The notes beneath the pieces are model-generated. The model made no database searches. It was not told where the DNA came from and saw nothing but the letters and a program-made list of their open reading frames with translations. Positions 1 to 9,700 of a stretch of DNA of 64,000 nucleotides are shown here, in pieces. This DNA is from an uncultured Lachnospiraceae bacterium. Its GTDB lineage: Bacteria; Bacillota; Clostridia; Lachnospirales; Lachnospiraceae. The position numbers and the translations under genes are program-made. Within the stretch, counting starts at the first letter, position 1, and each line of letters opens with the position of its first letter. The stretch is taken from assembly GCA_947626415.1 (NCBI GenBank), contig CANQSA010000001.1, forward strand, positions 186,001 through 250,000, in the 5' to 3' direction.

Positions 1-25
1 TAAAAATCCTTAATTTTACGGTACT

Positions 26-934
26 TTACCGCAATTCATAAGGAGTCATCTGATATACGTAGTAGTTGAGCCAGTTGCTGTACAGACAATTGGAATTCCC
101 CCGCCATGTCAGAAGCGGTTTGTTATCCGGATTATCATCCTTGTAATAATGATAGGGAATCTGAATATCCAATCCTTTTTCCAGATCGCGCTTATATTCC
201 TTATCCAGTGTCATCCGGTCATACTCCGAATGGCCCGTGACAAAAATCTGTTTGCCTTCATCCGCAATAATGATATAGCTTCCTGCCTGTTCGGACCGCG
301 CCAGAACCGTCAGCGCCGGATTCGCCGCTACCGCTTCCTCATCAATTCCGGTATGACGGGAATGCGGCGCCAGAAACACATCGTCAAATCCTCGCAGCAA
401 CGGAACCTTACGCAGCAGCGCCGTGTGTTCAAATATGCCGAACATCTTATGCGGCAGCAGCACTTTTCGGATCCCGTAATGGTAATACAACCCTGCCTGT
501 GCGCCCCAACAGATATGAAAGGTACTGGTTACATTGGTCTTAGACCACTCCATGATCTCTGTCAATTCCTCCCAGTAATTTACTTCCTCAAATTCCAACT
601 GTTCTACCGGAGCGCCGGTAATGATCAGGCCGTCATAAGACAGTTCCTTCACTTCCGAAAAGGCCTTATAAAACTTATTGAGATGGCTGATCGGCGTATT
701 CTTGGAAACATGCGTCTCCACATATAGAAAAGTAACCTCCACCTGCAGCGGCGTATTCGACAGCGCGCGCAATAATTGAATCTCCGTCTCTTCTTTTAAT
801 GGCATCAGATTCAAAATCGCGATCTGCAGCGGACGGATATCCTGACTGATCGCGCGGTTCTCGTCCATAATAAATATATTTTCTTTTTCGATCACGGCTT
901 TTGCCGGTAAATCTCCCTGAACTTTAACGGGCAT
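26..934 (-). CDS. metA: Homoserine O-acetyltransferase (MetA family)
   Basis: Acylates homoserine at the start of methionine synthesis. The 302-residue length is normal for MetA. The catalytic cysteine is C142 (HICWGAQA), and H235 and E237 (GHSEYD) complete the active site. Residue 111 is Glu (GAPVEQ). In characterised MetA proteins Glu here goes with acetyl-CoA use and Gly, as in E. coli, with succinyl-CoA, so acetylation is inferred despite the family name. GGGAGG precedes the ATG. It lies 42 bp after ligA on the same strand and no SAM riboswitch fits in that gap, so it is probably co-transcribed with ligA. Confidence 0.93.
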   Translation of the reverse strand: MPVKVQGDLPAKAVIEKENIFIMDENRAISQDIRPLQIAILNLMPLKEETEIQLLRALSNTPLQVEVTFLYVETHVSKNTPISHLNKFYKAFSEVKELSYDGLIITGAPVEQLEFEEVNYWEELTEIMEWSKTNVTSTFHICWGAQAGLYYHYGIRKVLLPHKMFGIFEHTALLRKVPLLRGFDDVFLAPHSRHTGIDEEAVAANPALTVLARSEQAGSYIIIADEGKQIFVTGHSEYDRMTLDKEYKRDLEKGLDIQIPYHYYKDDNPDNKPLLTWRGNSNCLYSNWLNYYVYQMTPYELR

Positions 935-976
935 TTCTTTCCCTCCCTTGCCTGTTTATATCCTCTAAAATAATCC

Positions 977-2929
977 CTATTCCAGCATATCCAAGAACTG
1001 TTCCTCGGTAACGACCGCGACGCCCAGTTCCTTCGCCTTCCGGTTTTTTGTAGAATTAGACATGGCGTCATTATTGATCAGATAATCCGTCTTGCCGGTC
1101 ACGCTGCCGGTCACCTTGCCGCCCAGACTTTCGATTAGTTCCTTCACCTCATTCCGGTTGGCAAAATGCGTAACGGAGCCGGTGATCACAAAGGTTTTTC
1201 CCGCCAGCTTCTGCTCTGCAGGCTCCTCCTGCTGCCCGGTCAAAATCACCTGCTCCAGCAGATGATCGTACTGCTGCCGGTGTGCCGGATTTGCGAAAAA
1301 TATCACATAGGCATGCGCGATCACATCGCCGATCCCCTCGATCTGAACCAGTTCTTCCTCCGTGGCTGCCGCCGTCTTCTCCGGATCCTCTGCAAACTGC
1401 TTACAAATGAGCTTTGCGGTCGCCAGCCCGATATTGGGGATTCCCATTCCATACAGAATCCGGTACAAAGCGGTATTCCTTGCCTGCTCAACCGACGCGG
1501 TCAGATTCTCAAAGGATTTTTCTCCCAATCCTTCCATAGACACGATCTGCGCTTTATGCTCTTTCAGATGAAAAATATCGCACCGCTCCTTTAAAAGTCC
1601 CTGCGCAATCAGCTTCTTCAGGGTTTCTTCGGAGAGGCCGTCAATATTCAGGGCATCCCGGCTGACAAGATGCGTAAAGGATTTTACATGCTTGGCGCTG
1701 CATTCCGGATTGGTACAATATAGGGTCCTGGTTTCGTTTTCTTCCTGAATCACAGCAGGACCGCCACAGGCCGGACAGGTTTCCGGGATCTCCAGATTCC
1801 CGCTGCCGGTCAGATTTTCCGCGATCTGCGGAATGATCATATTTGCCTTATAAACCAGTAAGCGGTCGCCGATTCCCAGCTTCAGTGCTTCCACAATACT
1901 GATATTGTGCACACTGGCACGGCTTACTGTCGTTCCTTCCAGTTCCACCGGTTCAAAAATCGCCACCGGATTAATCAGGCCGGTACGGCTGGGACTCCAC
2001 TCCACAGAAAGCAGCTTCGTTTCCGCCGTTTCATCCTGCCATTTAAACGCAATCCCATTTCTGGGGAATTTTGCCGTCTGCCCCAGGGACAAGCCATATG
2101 CAATATCGTCATACATTAAAACCAGCCCGTCGGAAGGCACATCAAAGGTTTGAATTGCTTCGGCAAACGAGTTTACTGCGGCCGCAACCGTCTTCCGATC
2201 GGTCATTCGATATTCCACTACTTCAAATCCCTGGCTTTTCATCCAGAGGAATTGTTTTTCAATGGAATTTTCAAAATCGACCCCGTCTGCTTCAATCAGC
2301 GCAAACGCGAAAAAATGTACCCGCCGCTGTGCCGTGACCGCGTTGTTTAACTGACGGACCGTTCCGGCACACAGATTTCTCGGATTCTTATATTTGCCCT
2401 CCGCTTCTTCAATGCCATCGTTAATCTGGGCAAAATCGGAATATCGGATCACGGCTTCCCCACGCAGTACCAGGCGTCCGGCATACGCGATCCGAAGTGG
2501 GAGATTGACAAAGGTTTTCGCATTATTGGTCACCACTTCTCCCACTTCTCCGTTTCCTCTGGTTACCGCTTTAACCAGTTCTCCGTTCTCATAGGTCAGT
2601 ACCACAGTCAGACCGTCCAGCTTCCAGGAGAGGATTCCTTTTTGCTCCCCCAGAAATTCCGCCAGCTGCTCCCGTTCCTTCGTCTTATCCAGGGACAGCA
2701 TCGGGCTCGGATGACGCTCCTTCGGAAGCTCCGTCAGCACCTCATACCCCACCCGAACCGTAGGGCTGTTTGCCAGCGTAATCCCGGTCTCTTTTTCCAG
2801 AGCTGCCAGTTCATCATATAATTTATCATATTCAAAATTCGTCATGATCTCCGCGCCGTCCTGGTAGTATGCTTTCGCGGCCCGGTTCAGCGTAATGACT
2901 AATTCCTGCATTCTCTCTTTTCGGTTCAT
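977..2929 (-). CDS. ligA: NAD-dependent DNA ligase LigA
   Basis: Seals nicks in replication and repair using NAD+. From the chosen start it has 650 residues, close to the usual LigA length. The adenylated lysine is K103 (SWKLDGLT). A four-cysteine zinc finger follows the OB domain (CPACGG, then CTNPEC), then helix-hairpin-helix repeats, and a C-terminal BRCT domain occupies about the last 75 residues (LAGKTFVITG onward). The frame is open for 59 more codons upstream, but I start at MNRKERM because GGAGG sits 5 nt before this ATG and the ATG overlaps the stop of the preceding pseudouridine synthase as ATGA, typical of translational coupling. Confidence 0.95.
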   Translation of the reverse strand: MNRKERMQELVITLNRAAKAYYQDGAEIMTNFEYDKLYDELAALEKETGITLANSPTVRVGYEVLTELPKERHPSPMLSLDKTKEREQLAEFLGEQKGILSWKLDGLTVVLTYENGELVKAVTRGNGEVGEVVTNNAKTFVNLPLRIAYAGRLVLRGEAVIRYSDFAQINDGIEEAEGKYKNPRNLCAGTVRQLNNAVTAQRRVHFFAFALIEADGVDFENSIEKQFLWMKSQGFEVVEYRMTDRKTVAAAVNSFAEAIQTFDVPSDGLVLMYDDIAYGLSLGQTAKFPRNGIAFKWQDETAETKLLSVEWSPSRTGLINPVAIFEPVELEGTTVSRASVHNISIVEALKLGIGDRLLVYKANMIIPQIAENLTGSGNLEIPETCPACGGPAVIQEENETRTLYCTNPECSAKHVKSFTHLVSRDALNIDGLSEETLKKLIAQGLLKERCDIFHLKEHKAQIVSMEGLGEKSFENLTASVEQARNTALYRILYGMGIPNIGLATAKLICKQFAEDPEKTAAATEEELVQIEGIGDVIAHAYVIFFANPAHRQQYDHLLEQVILTGQQEEPAEQKLAGKTFVITGSVTHFANRNEVKELIESLGGKVTGSVTGKTDYLINNDAMSNSTKNRKAKELGVAVVTEEQFLDMLE

Positions 2930-3702
2930 GTTTCCTCCACGCCGGACCTCCGTCCGGGCTTCCCGTCTCGTTTCATATCCTGTCTCATTTTCTCCCAGAT
3001 TTCGGGCGGCACCTCTTTCCATTCTCCTTCTGCCAGTGTGCCCAGTTCCAGATTTAAAATTCGGATCCGCTTCAATTTCACGACGCGGTATCCCAAAGCC
3101 TCGCACATTCTGCGGATCTGTCGGTTCAGACCCTGCGTCAAAATGATCTGAACTGTTTTTTTACCGGTCTGTTTGACCTTACAGGGGCGGGTCACCGCAT
3201 CTAAGATCGTTTCTCCGTTCCGCTTTGCGGTGAGGTGTACGCCCTGACGCATATTCCGCAGAAAACTGCCGGTAATTTCTTTATCTACGGTCACAACATA
3301 TTCCTTTTCATGGTAATTCGCGGCTCGCTGCAGGTCGTTGGCAAAGGTCCCATCATTCGTCAAAAGAAGCAGACCGGAGGAATGTTTATCCAGCCGTCCC
3401 ACATAAAACAGTCTGGACGGATAGCCGACAAAATCGATGACGTTATCCGGATTTGCCGGATCTGCCGTACACTCGATTCCTTCCGGTTTATGAAGCATGA
3501 GAAGCACCGGTCTCTGTTTTGGCTGCACCGGTTTCCCCTCACAGGTCACTGTGTCTCCCGACTGTACCATCTGCCCGATTTGAGCCGGCAGCCCGTTGAT
3601 CCGGACCTGGCCCGCCTCGATCAGAACATCCGCCTGCCTCCGGGCACAGACACCTGCCCGGCTTAAATATTGATTGATCCGGATTCCCTTCGTTTCTTCC
3701 AT
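2926..3702 (-). CDS. 23S rRNA pseudouridine synthase, RluF-like
   Basis: Isomerises a specific uridine in large-subunit rRNA. Residues 1-60 form an S4 RNA-binding domain (INQYLSRAGVCARRQAD). The RsuA/RluF-type catalytic domain follows, with the catalytic Asp at about D105 in VGRLDKHSSGL, and ends with the family segment RQIRRMCEALGYRVVKLKRI, which resembles RluF more than RluB or RsuA. The start MEETKG (258 residues) is preferred over a frame-open position at 3774, because the longer form would begin inside the gdhA terminator. The C-terminus is basic (KRDGKPGRRSG). Its stop overlaps the ligA start by 4 bp. Confidence 0.85.
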   Translation of the reverse strand: MEETKGIRINQYLSRAGVCARRQADVLIEAGQVRINGLPAQIGQMVQSGDTVTCEGKPVQPKQRPVLLMLHKPEGIECTADPANPDNVIDFVGYPSRLFYVGRLDKHSSGLLLLTNDGTFANDLQRAANYHEKEYVVTVDKEITGSFLRNMRQGVHLTAKRNGETILDAVTRPCKVKQTGKKTVQIILTQGLNRQIRRMCEALGYRVVKLKRIRILNLELGTLAEGEWKEVPPEIWEKMRQDMKRDGKPGRRSGVEET

Positions 3703-3730
3703 TTCTGCCGCGCACCTTTCTTCTGATTTG

Positions 3731-3760
3731 CAAAAGGCTGTCCCTGCAAAAGGGACAGCC
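3731..3760 (-). terminator. Terminator hairpin after gdhA
   Basis: A perfect 10-bp inverted repeat (GGCTGTCCCT / AGGGACAGCC) with a 5-nt loop lies between gdhA and the downstream pseudouridine synthase gene. In the minus-strand transcript it is followed by TTTTG, a short U run, so termination may be partial. Confidence 0.65.
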
Positions 3761-3805
3761 CTGATATAACGCATATGTAGTCAAAACAAATACGATTTGG
3801 AATTC

Positions 3806-5173
<1,368 letters not shown>

Positions 5174-5184
5174 TCATCTTTGTG

Positions 5185-5213
5185 ATTATAGTACATTGCC
5201 ATTCATTTTGCAA
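5185..5213 (-). promoter_or_regulatory. Sigma-A promoter of gdhA
   Basis: On the minus strand: TTGCAA, a 17-nt spacer, then a perfect TATAAT, 45 nt upstream of the gdhA start. Confidence 0.75.
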
Positions 5214-5259
5214 TATTTTTTTCTGCTGTTTCTGCAAAAAGCTCTCGTCGGAGGTTCTT

Positions 5260-6138
5260 TTAGTCCCCGAGCAGTGATTTACAGAACGCATCCAGCGTTT
5301 TATCCTTTTTTCTTGCCGCTTTCAGTTTTTTATCCACATCCGCGTTGAATGCCTTCACATCCTCGTCCTGATTCAGAGAAGAAATGTATTGACCGATCTC
5401 TCCATCCGGTTCCCAGGCGTGAATATACCAGGATCCCTTTTCCGGATCTTTGACAACATACAAAACCGCAGAACTGGGCGCCGGCGTTTCGATATTCAGA
5501 AATTTGGTATTATAAGCGGCATATACCACCCGGGCATTATCTGTCATTCCCTTTTTCAAGGAAAGCGTGATTCCGGAATACCCTTCGATATACGCGGTTT
5601 CATTCTTCATTTCCTTCAAAACTTCATCGGTCAGATTGTCAACATATTTCTTTAACTGCTTCTCATCCGCCTTTACCTTAGCGGAAAAATAGGCTTTTAC
5701 CAGATCCGTGATCTCCTGATCCGTATTGTTCACCAGATTATTTTCTGTGCTTTCCTCCTGACTGTCCGTCTGCGGCTCCGGCGTCTCCTGCGTTCCGCCT
5801 TCAAATTCCGGCGTGTTTTCTTCTTCCGTCGCCTGCGGTGTCTGATCCGTCTCCGGTTCGGTTTTGTCAGATCTGACAGCCTGAACGACCAAAAACAGGA
5901 TCGCGAACACCAAGAGCACTAACGCCGTCACACATACAGCCGTGATTATCTGCTGTTTTTTTCTCTGCTTCTGCAGCTGCTTTTTCTTACTGATCCGCTG
6001 CCCACTGCGCTGCCGTCCGGTATGCTGCTGTCTGACAGGCCGCTGCCCGGTATGCTGTTGTCTGTTATTTTGCTGTCCGGCAGGGCGCTGTCCCTTATGT
6101 ACATTTCTTTGATTCCGATCATTTCCAGGCTGTTCCAT
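5260..6138 (-). CDS. Membrane-anchored protein with a Gln/Arg-rich cytoplasmic tail (unknown)
   Basis: Not recognised as a named family. Three parts are visible in 292 residues. The first is a cytoplasmic N-terminus of about 60 residues, very rich in Gln, Arg, His and Thr with short repeats (RQQHTGQR-like). The second is one membrane helix at about 65-90 (AVCVTALVLLVFAILFLVV). The third is an extracellular part that begins with an acidic Pro/Thr/Glu linker and ends in a 150-residue domain with the size and alternating pattern of an NTF2-like fold (ITDLVKAYFSAK at its start). GGGAGG precedes the ATG and the gene has its own promoter. The basic tail could bind nucleic acid or acidic lipid, but nothing in the sequence proves this. 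Confidence 0.7.
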   Translation of the reverse strand: MEQPGNDRNQRNVHKGQRPAGQQNNRQQHTGQRPVRQQHTGRQRSGQRISKKKQLQKQRKKQQIITAVCVTALVLLVFAILFLVVQAVRSDKTEPETDQTPQATEEENTPEFEGGTQETPEPQTDSQEESTENNLVNNTDQEITDLVKAYFSAKVKADEKQLKKYVDNLTDEVLKEMKNETAYIEGYSGITLSLKKGMTDNARVVYAAYNTKFLNIETPAPSSAVLYVVKDPEKGSWYIHAWEPDGEIGQYISSLNQDEDVKAFNADVDKKLKAARKKDKTLDAFCKSLLGD

Positions 6139-6189
6139 ATGTTTCCTCCCTCGTACCGGGTCCGGTATCTTCCCCTCAATATGCCCTAC

Positions 6190-6218
6190 ATCATAGCAAA
6201 ATAATTAAAAAAAATCAA
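6190..6218 (-). promoter_or_regulatory. Sigma-A promoter of the 5260-6138 gene
   Basis: Minus strand TTGATT, 17-nt spacer, TATGAT. It stands almost back-to-back with the tRNA-Arg promoter at 6228-6256. Confidence 0.6.
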
Positions 6219-6227
6219 GATTTGTGG

Positions 6228-6256
6228 TTGATTTCTCACGAAACATCATGTACAAT
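6228..6256 (+). promoter_or_regulatory. Promoter of tRNA-Arg
   Basis: TTGATT, 17-nt spacer, TACAAT, with the -10 element ending 16 nt before the tRNA. Confidence 0.7.
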
Positions 6257-6272
6257 AGCCTTGTTGCGATCT

Positions 6273-6344
6273 GCACCCGTGGCCTAATGGATAAAGCGTT
6301 GCCCTCCGGAGGCAAAGATGTGGGTTCGATTCCCGCCGGGTGTA
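6273..6344 (+). tRNA. tRNA-Arg (anticodon CCG)
   Basis: The cloverleaf can be drawn from the sequence. The 7-bp acceptor stem (GCACCCG with CGGGTGT) has one G-T pair at its end. The anticodon stem is TTGCC/GGCAA with loop CTCCGGA, giving anticodon CCG. The T-arm is GTGGG TTCGATT CCCGC. The D stem has one mismatch. CCA is not encoded. A terminator hairpin follows 12 nt later. The remains of an integrase abut the 3' side, as expected of a tRNA used as an integration site. Confidence 0.93.
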
Positions 6345-6356
6345 TGTGTTGAAAGG

Positions 6357-6394
6357 TGCGAAACCCCAGTAAAATCAAGGGTTTCGCATTTTTT
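6357..6394 (+). terminator. Terminator of tRNA-Arg
   Basis: TGCGAAACCC (6357-6366) pairs with GGGTTTCGCA (6379-6388), a perfect 10-bp stem with a 12-nt loop followed by six T. Confidence 0.85.
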
Positions 6395-6665
6395 GTCAGC
6401 TCTTTACCGATTTTTGAGACTTGCGCTGATTTGTAATCCATATTAGATACATCATATGTGTAATTACGCATATTCACCTGTTCCGTGTTCCCCAAAAGAC
6501 TGCTTGTGACGCTTTTCGGCACATTATTGAATTTTTGATTACCTTTTTATGGTAATCAATATCTTCCCATTTCAAAGCAGCTATCTCTCCTACCCTCATC
6601 CCGGTAAACATTGCAAATTGTACAGCATATGACGCTATATATAGTGGATTCCTAATATGATTCTC
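6395..6665 (-). pseudogene. Tyrosine recombinase (integrase) remnant
   Basis: Two pieces of one phage/ICE-type integrase survive in different frames. The upstream piece (about 6530-6665) reads NPLYIASYAVQFAMF then TGMRVGEIAALKWEDID, which holds the first catalytic arginine region. The downstream piece (about 6395-6522) reads SSLLGNTEQVNMRNYTYDV, the C-terminal segment with the catalytic tyrosine. Roughly 130 residues carrying the central catalytic residues are missing between them, and the frame shifts at the junction, near KKVIKNS. No start codon region remains. The enzyme cannot be active. Its position next to the 3' end of tRNA-Arg, reading toward it, suggests the tRNA was its target. Confidence 0.8.
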
Positions 6666-6681
6666 TTTTCAATTATACAAG

Positions 6682-6723
6682 GGCTGCCGCACTGCGTTTT
6701 TTTACGCTTATGCGACAGCCCCT
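6682..6723 (-). terminator. Imperfect inverted repeat after the BspA-like gene
   Basis: GGGCTGCCGCA (6682-6692) pairs with TGCGACAGCCC (6712-6722) with one mismatch. It sits about 40 bp past the stop of the surface-protein gene. There is no clear U run on the minus strand, so it could be a weak terminator or the scar of a mobile element at the integrase breakpoint. Confidence 0.4.
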
Positions 6724-6764
6724 TTGGTGCTGTTTTTATATTTGTATTTCACATTTGCGCTGCC

Positions 6765-9700
6765 TTACTGTTTTTTAGGGCGCTTGTACGAAATAGCCAT
6801 TACCGGTATTGAAGCAGCAAGTGCGGCAAGTATCAGCATTATGCCCATATCGCCTGTTTGCGGCACATCGGTAATTGTATTGGTATTATCTGCGGGGGTA
6901 TTGTTTGTACCGCCGCTTGTCTGGTTATCCGTGGGATTTGTCGGCTTATTGTCCGGTTCTTCGCTTGGCTCTACATTTGGCTCATCACTTGGATTTTCAC
7001 TCGGCTCGTCGCTCGGTTTCTCACTCGGTTCTTCGCTTGGCTCATCACTCGGTTCTTCGCTCGGTTCTTCACTTATTGCCACAAAGGTAATTCCGTTTTC
7101 ATTTGCATATGTTTCCGCATAACTGTTGCTATAACCGTAAATAACAATATCGTCGCATCCGGCAAATACACCATCACCTATCTCAGTAACACTTGCAGGT
7201 ATTGTTATGCTTGTCAGTCCTGTGCAATGTGAAAACGCATAATCAACTATTGACGTAACACTGTCAGGAACTGTTATACTTGTCAGTCCTGCACAATCTG
7301 CAAACGACCCGCCATCTATTTCCGTAACGCTTCCGGGTATAGTGTAGGCACCATTCTTACCTCCGGGATATGTTATCAAAATAGTCTTGTCTTTGTTAAA
7401 TAGAACACCATTTTCAGATAAATAATTTTCATTATTCTTATCAACATCAATACTTGTTAGTCCTGTGCAATATGAAAACGCCTCAACACCTATCTCCGTA
7501 ACACTGTCGGGAATTGTTATACTTGTTAGTCCTGAGCAGCCTCCAAACGCCCCATTACCTATCTCCGTAACACTGTCGGGTATTGTTATACTTGTCAGTC
7601 CCGTGCAATCCAAAAACGCCGCCATACCTATTTCCGTAACACTGTCGGGTATTGTGTAGTCACCTTTTCTACCTACGGGATACAATATAAGAGCAGTCTT
7701 GTCTTTGTTAAATACAATGCCGTTTTCAGATAAATAATTCTCGTTATTCTTATCAACATTGATACTTATCAGTCCTGTGCAGCCAAAAAACGCACCCATA
7801 CCTATTTCCGTAACACTGCCGGAAATTGTTACACTTGTCAGTCCTGTGCAGCCATAAAACGCCGACATACCTATCTCCGTAACACTGTCGGATATCTTTA
7901 CGTCTGTCAGTCCCGTGCAGTCATAAAACGCCCAATTGCCTATCTTCGTAACACTGTCGGGTATCGTTACGCTTGTCAGTCCTGTGCAACCTTCAAACGC
8001 ATAATTTCCTATTGATGTAACAGACTTACCGTCAATTTTGGAAGGAATAACAACATCTCCGCCGTTTCCGGTATAACCTGTAATTCTTACACTGCCGTCT
8101 TCGTTTTCTTTCCACTCGTAATCATCGGCTGTTTCAACATCTATTGCAACAAAAGCAAGTTCGTTTTCATTTGCGTAAGTTTCGGCATAACTGCCACTAT
8201 AACCGTGAATAACAAAATCGTTGCATCCGTAAAATGCAGCGGAACCTATCTCAATGACACTCGCAGGTATTGTTATATTGGTCAGTCCTGTACAATTGTA
8301 AAATGCCAAACTGCTTATTGATGTAACGCTGTCGGGTATCGTTACGTCTGTCAGTCCTGTGCAGCCGAAAAACGCACTATAACCTATTGATATAACACTG
8401 TCGGGTATCGTTACACTTGTCAGTCCTATGCAGCCGTCAAACGCACTCGAGTCTATCTCGGTAACACTATCGGGTATGGTGTAGGCGCCTTTCTTACCTA
8501 CAGGATATATTATCAAAGTAGTTTTATCTTTATCAAATAAAACACCATCTTCGGATGTGTAGCTTTCGTTATTTTGACCAACATTTATTGCTGTCAGTCC
8601 TGTACAACCTGAAAACGTATCATCACTTATTGATGTAATGCCGCCGGGAATAGTTACGCTTGTCAGTCCTGTGCAATCTTTAAACGCATAATAGCCTATT
8701 GATGTAACGCTGTCGGGTATTGTTACGCTTGTCAGTCCCGTGCAATCACTAAATAAAAACGACTCTATCTTAGTAACACTGCCGGGTATGATTACTCTTG
8801 TCAGCCCTGTGCAGCCATAAAACGCACTACTGCCTATATCCGTAACACTGTCGGGTATCGTCACGCTTGTCAGTCCTGTACAGCCAAAAAACACCTCTCC
8901 ACCTATTGATGTAACACTGTCGGGTATCGTTACATTTGTCAGTTCTATGCAATCGACAAATGCACCATCACCTATTGATGTAACACTGTCGGGAATGGTT
9001 ATGCTTGTCAGACCTGCGCAGTCGGCAAACGCCCTATAGCCTATCTCGGTAACACTATCGGGTATGGTGTAGGTACCTTTCTTACCTACGGGATATGTTA
9101 TCAAAGTAGTTTTATCTTTGTCAAATAAAACACCATCTTCGGATGTGTAGCTTTCGTTATTTTGACCAACATTTATTGCCGTTAGTCCTGTACAACCATC
9201 AAACGTATCATTACCTATTGATGTAACACTGTCGGGTATCATTACGCTTGTCAGTCCTGTGCAATCTTTAAATGCCCTTTTGCCTATTGATGTAACAGAC
9301 TTACCGTCAATTTTGGAAGGAATAACAACATCTCCGCCGTTTCCGGTATAACCTGTAATTCTTACACTGCCGTCTTCGTTTTCTTTCCACTCGTAATCAT
9401 CGGCTGTTTCAGCATCTATTGCAACAAAAGCAAGTTCGTTTTCATTTGCATATGTTTCGGCATAACTGTTGCTATAACCGTGAATAACAAGATTGTCGCA
9501 TCCGGCAAATGCACTTTTACCTATTTCAATAACACTTGCAGGTATTGTTATACTTGTCAGTTCTGTGCAGCCGGAAAACGCACTACTGCCTATTGATGTA
9601 ACGCTGTCGGGTATCATCACGCTTGTCAGTCCTGTGCAACCCTTAAACGCACTACTATATATCTCCGTAACACTGTCGGGTATCATTACGCTTGTCAGCC

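Noticed and set aside
935-976. SAM riboswitch for metA
   Set aside because: The gap to ligA is too short and shows no such structure.
2930-3106. A 59-codon N-terminal extension of LigA
   Set aside because: It overlaps the pseudouridine synthase gene in another frame, and the ATG at 2929 has both a ribosome site and a coupled ATGA overlap.
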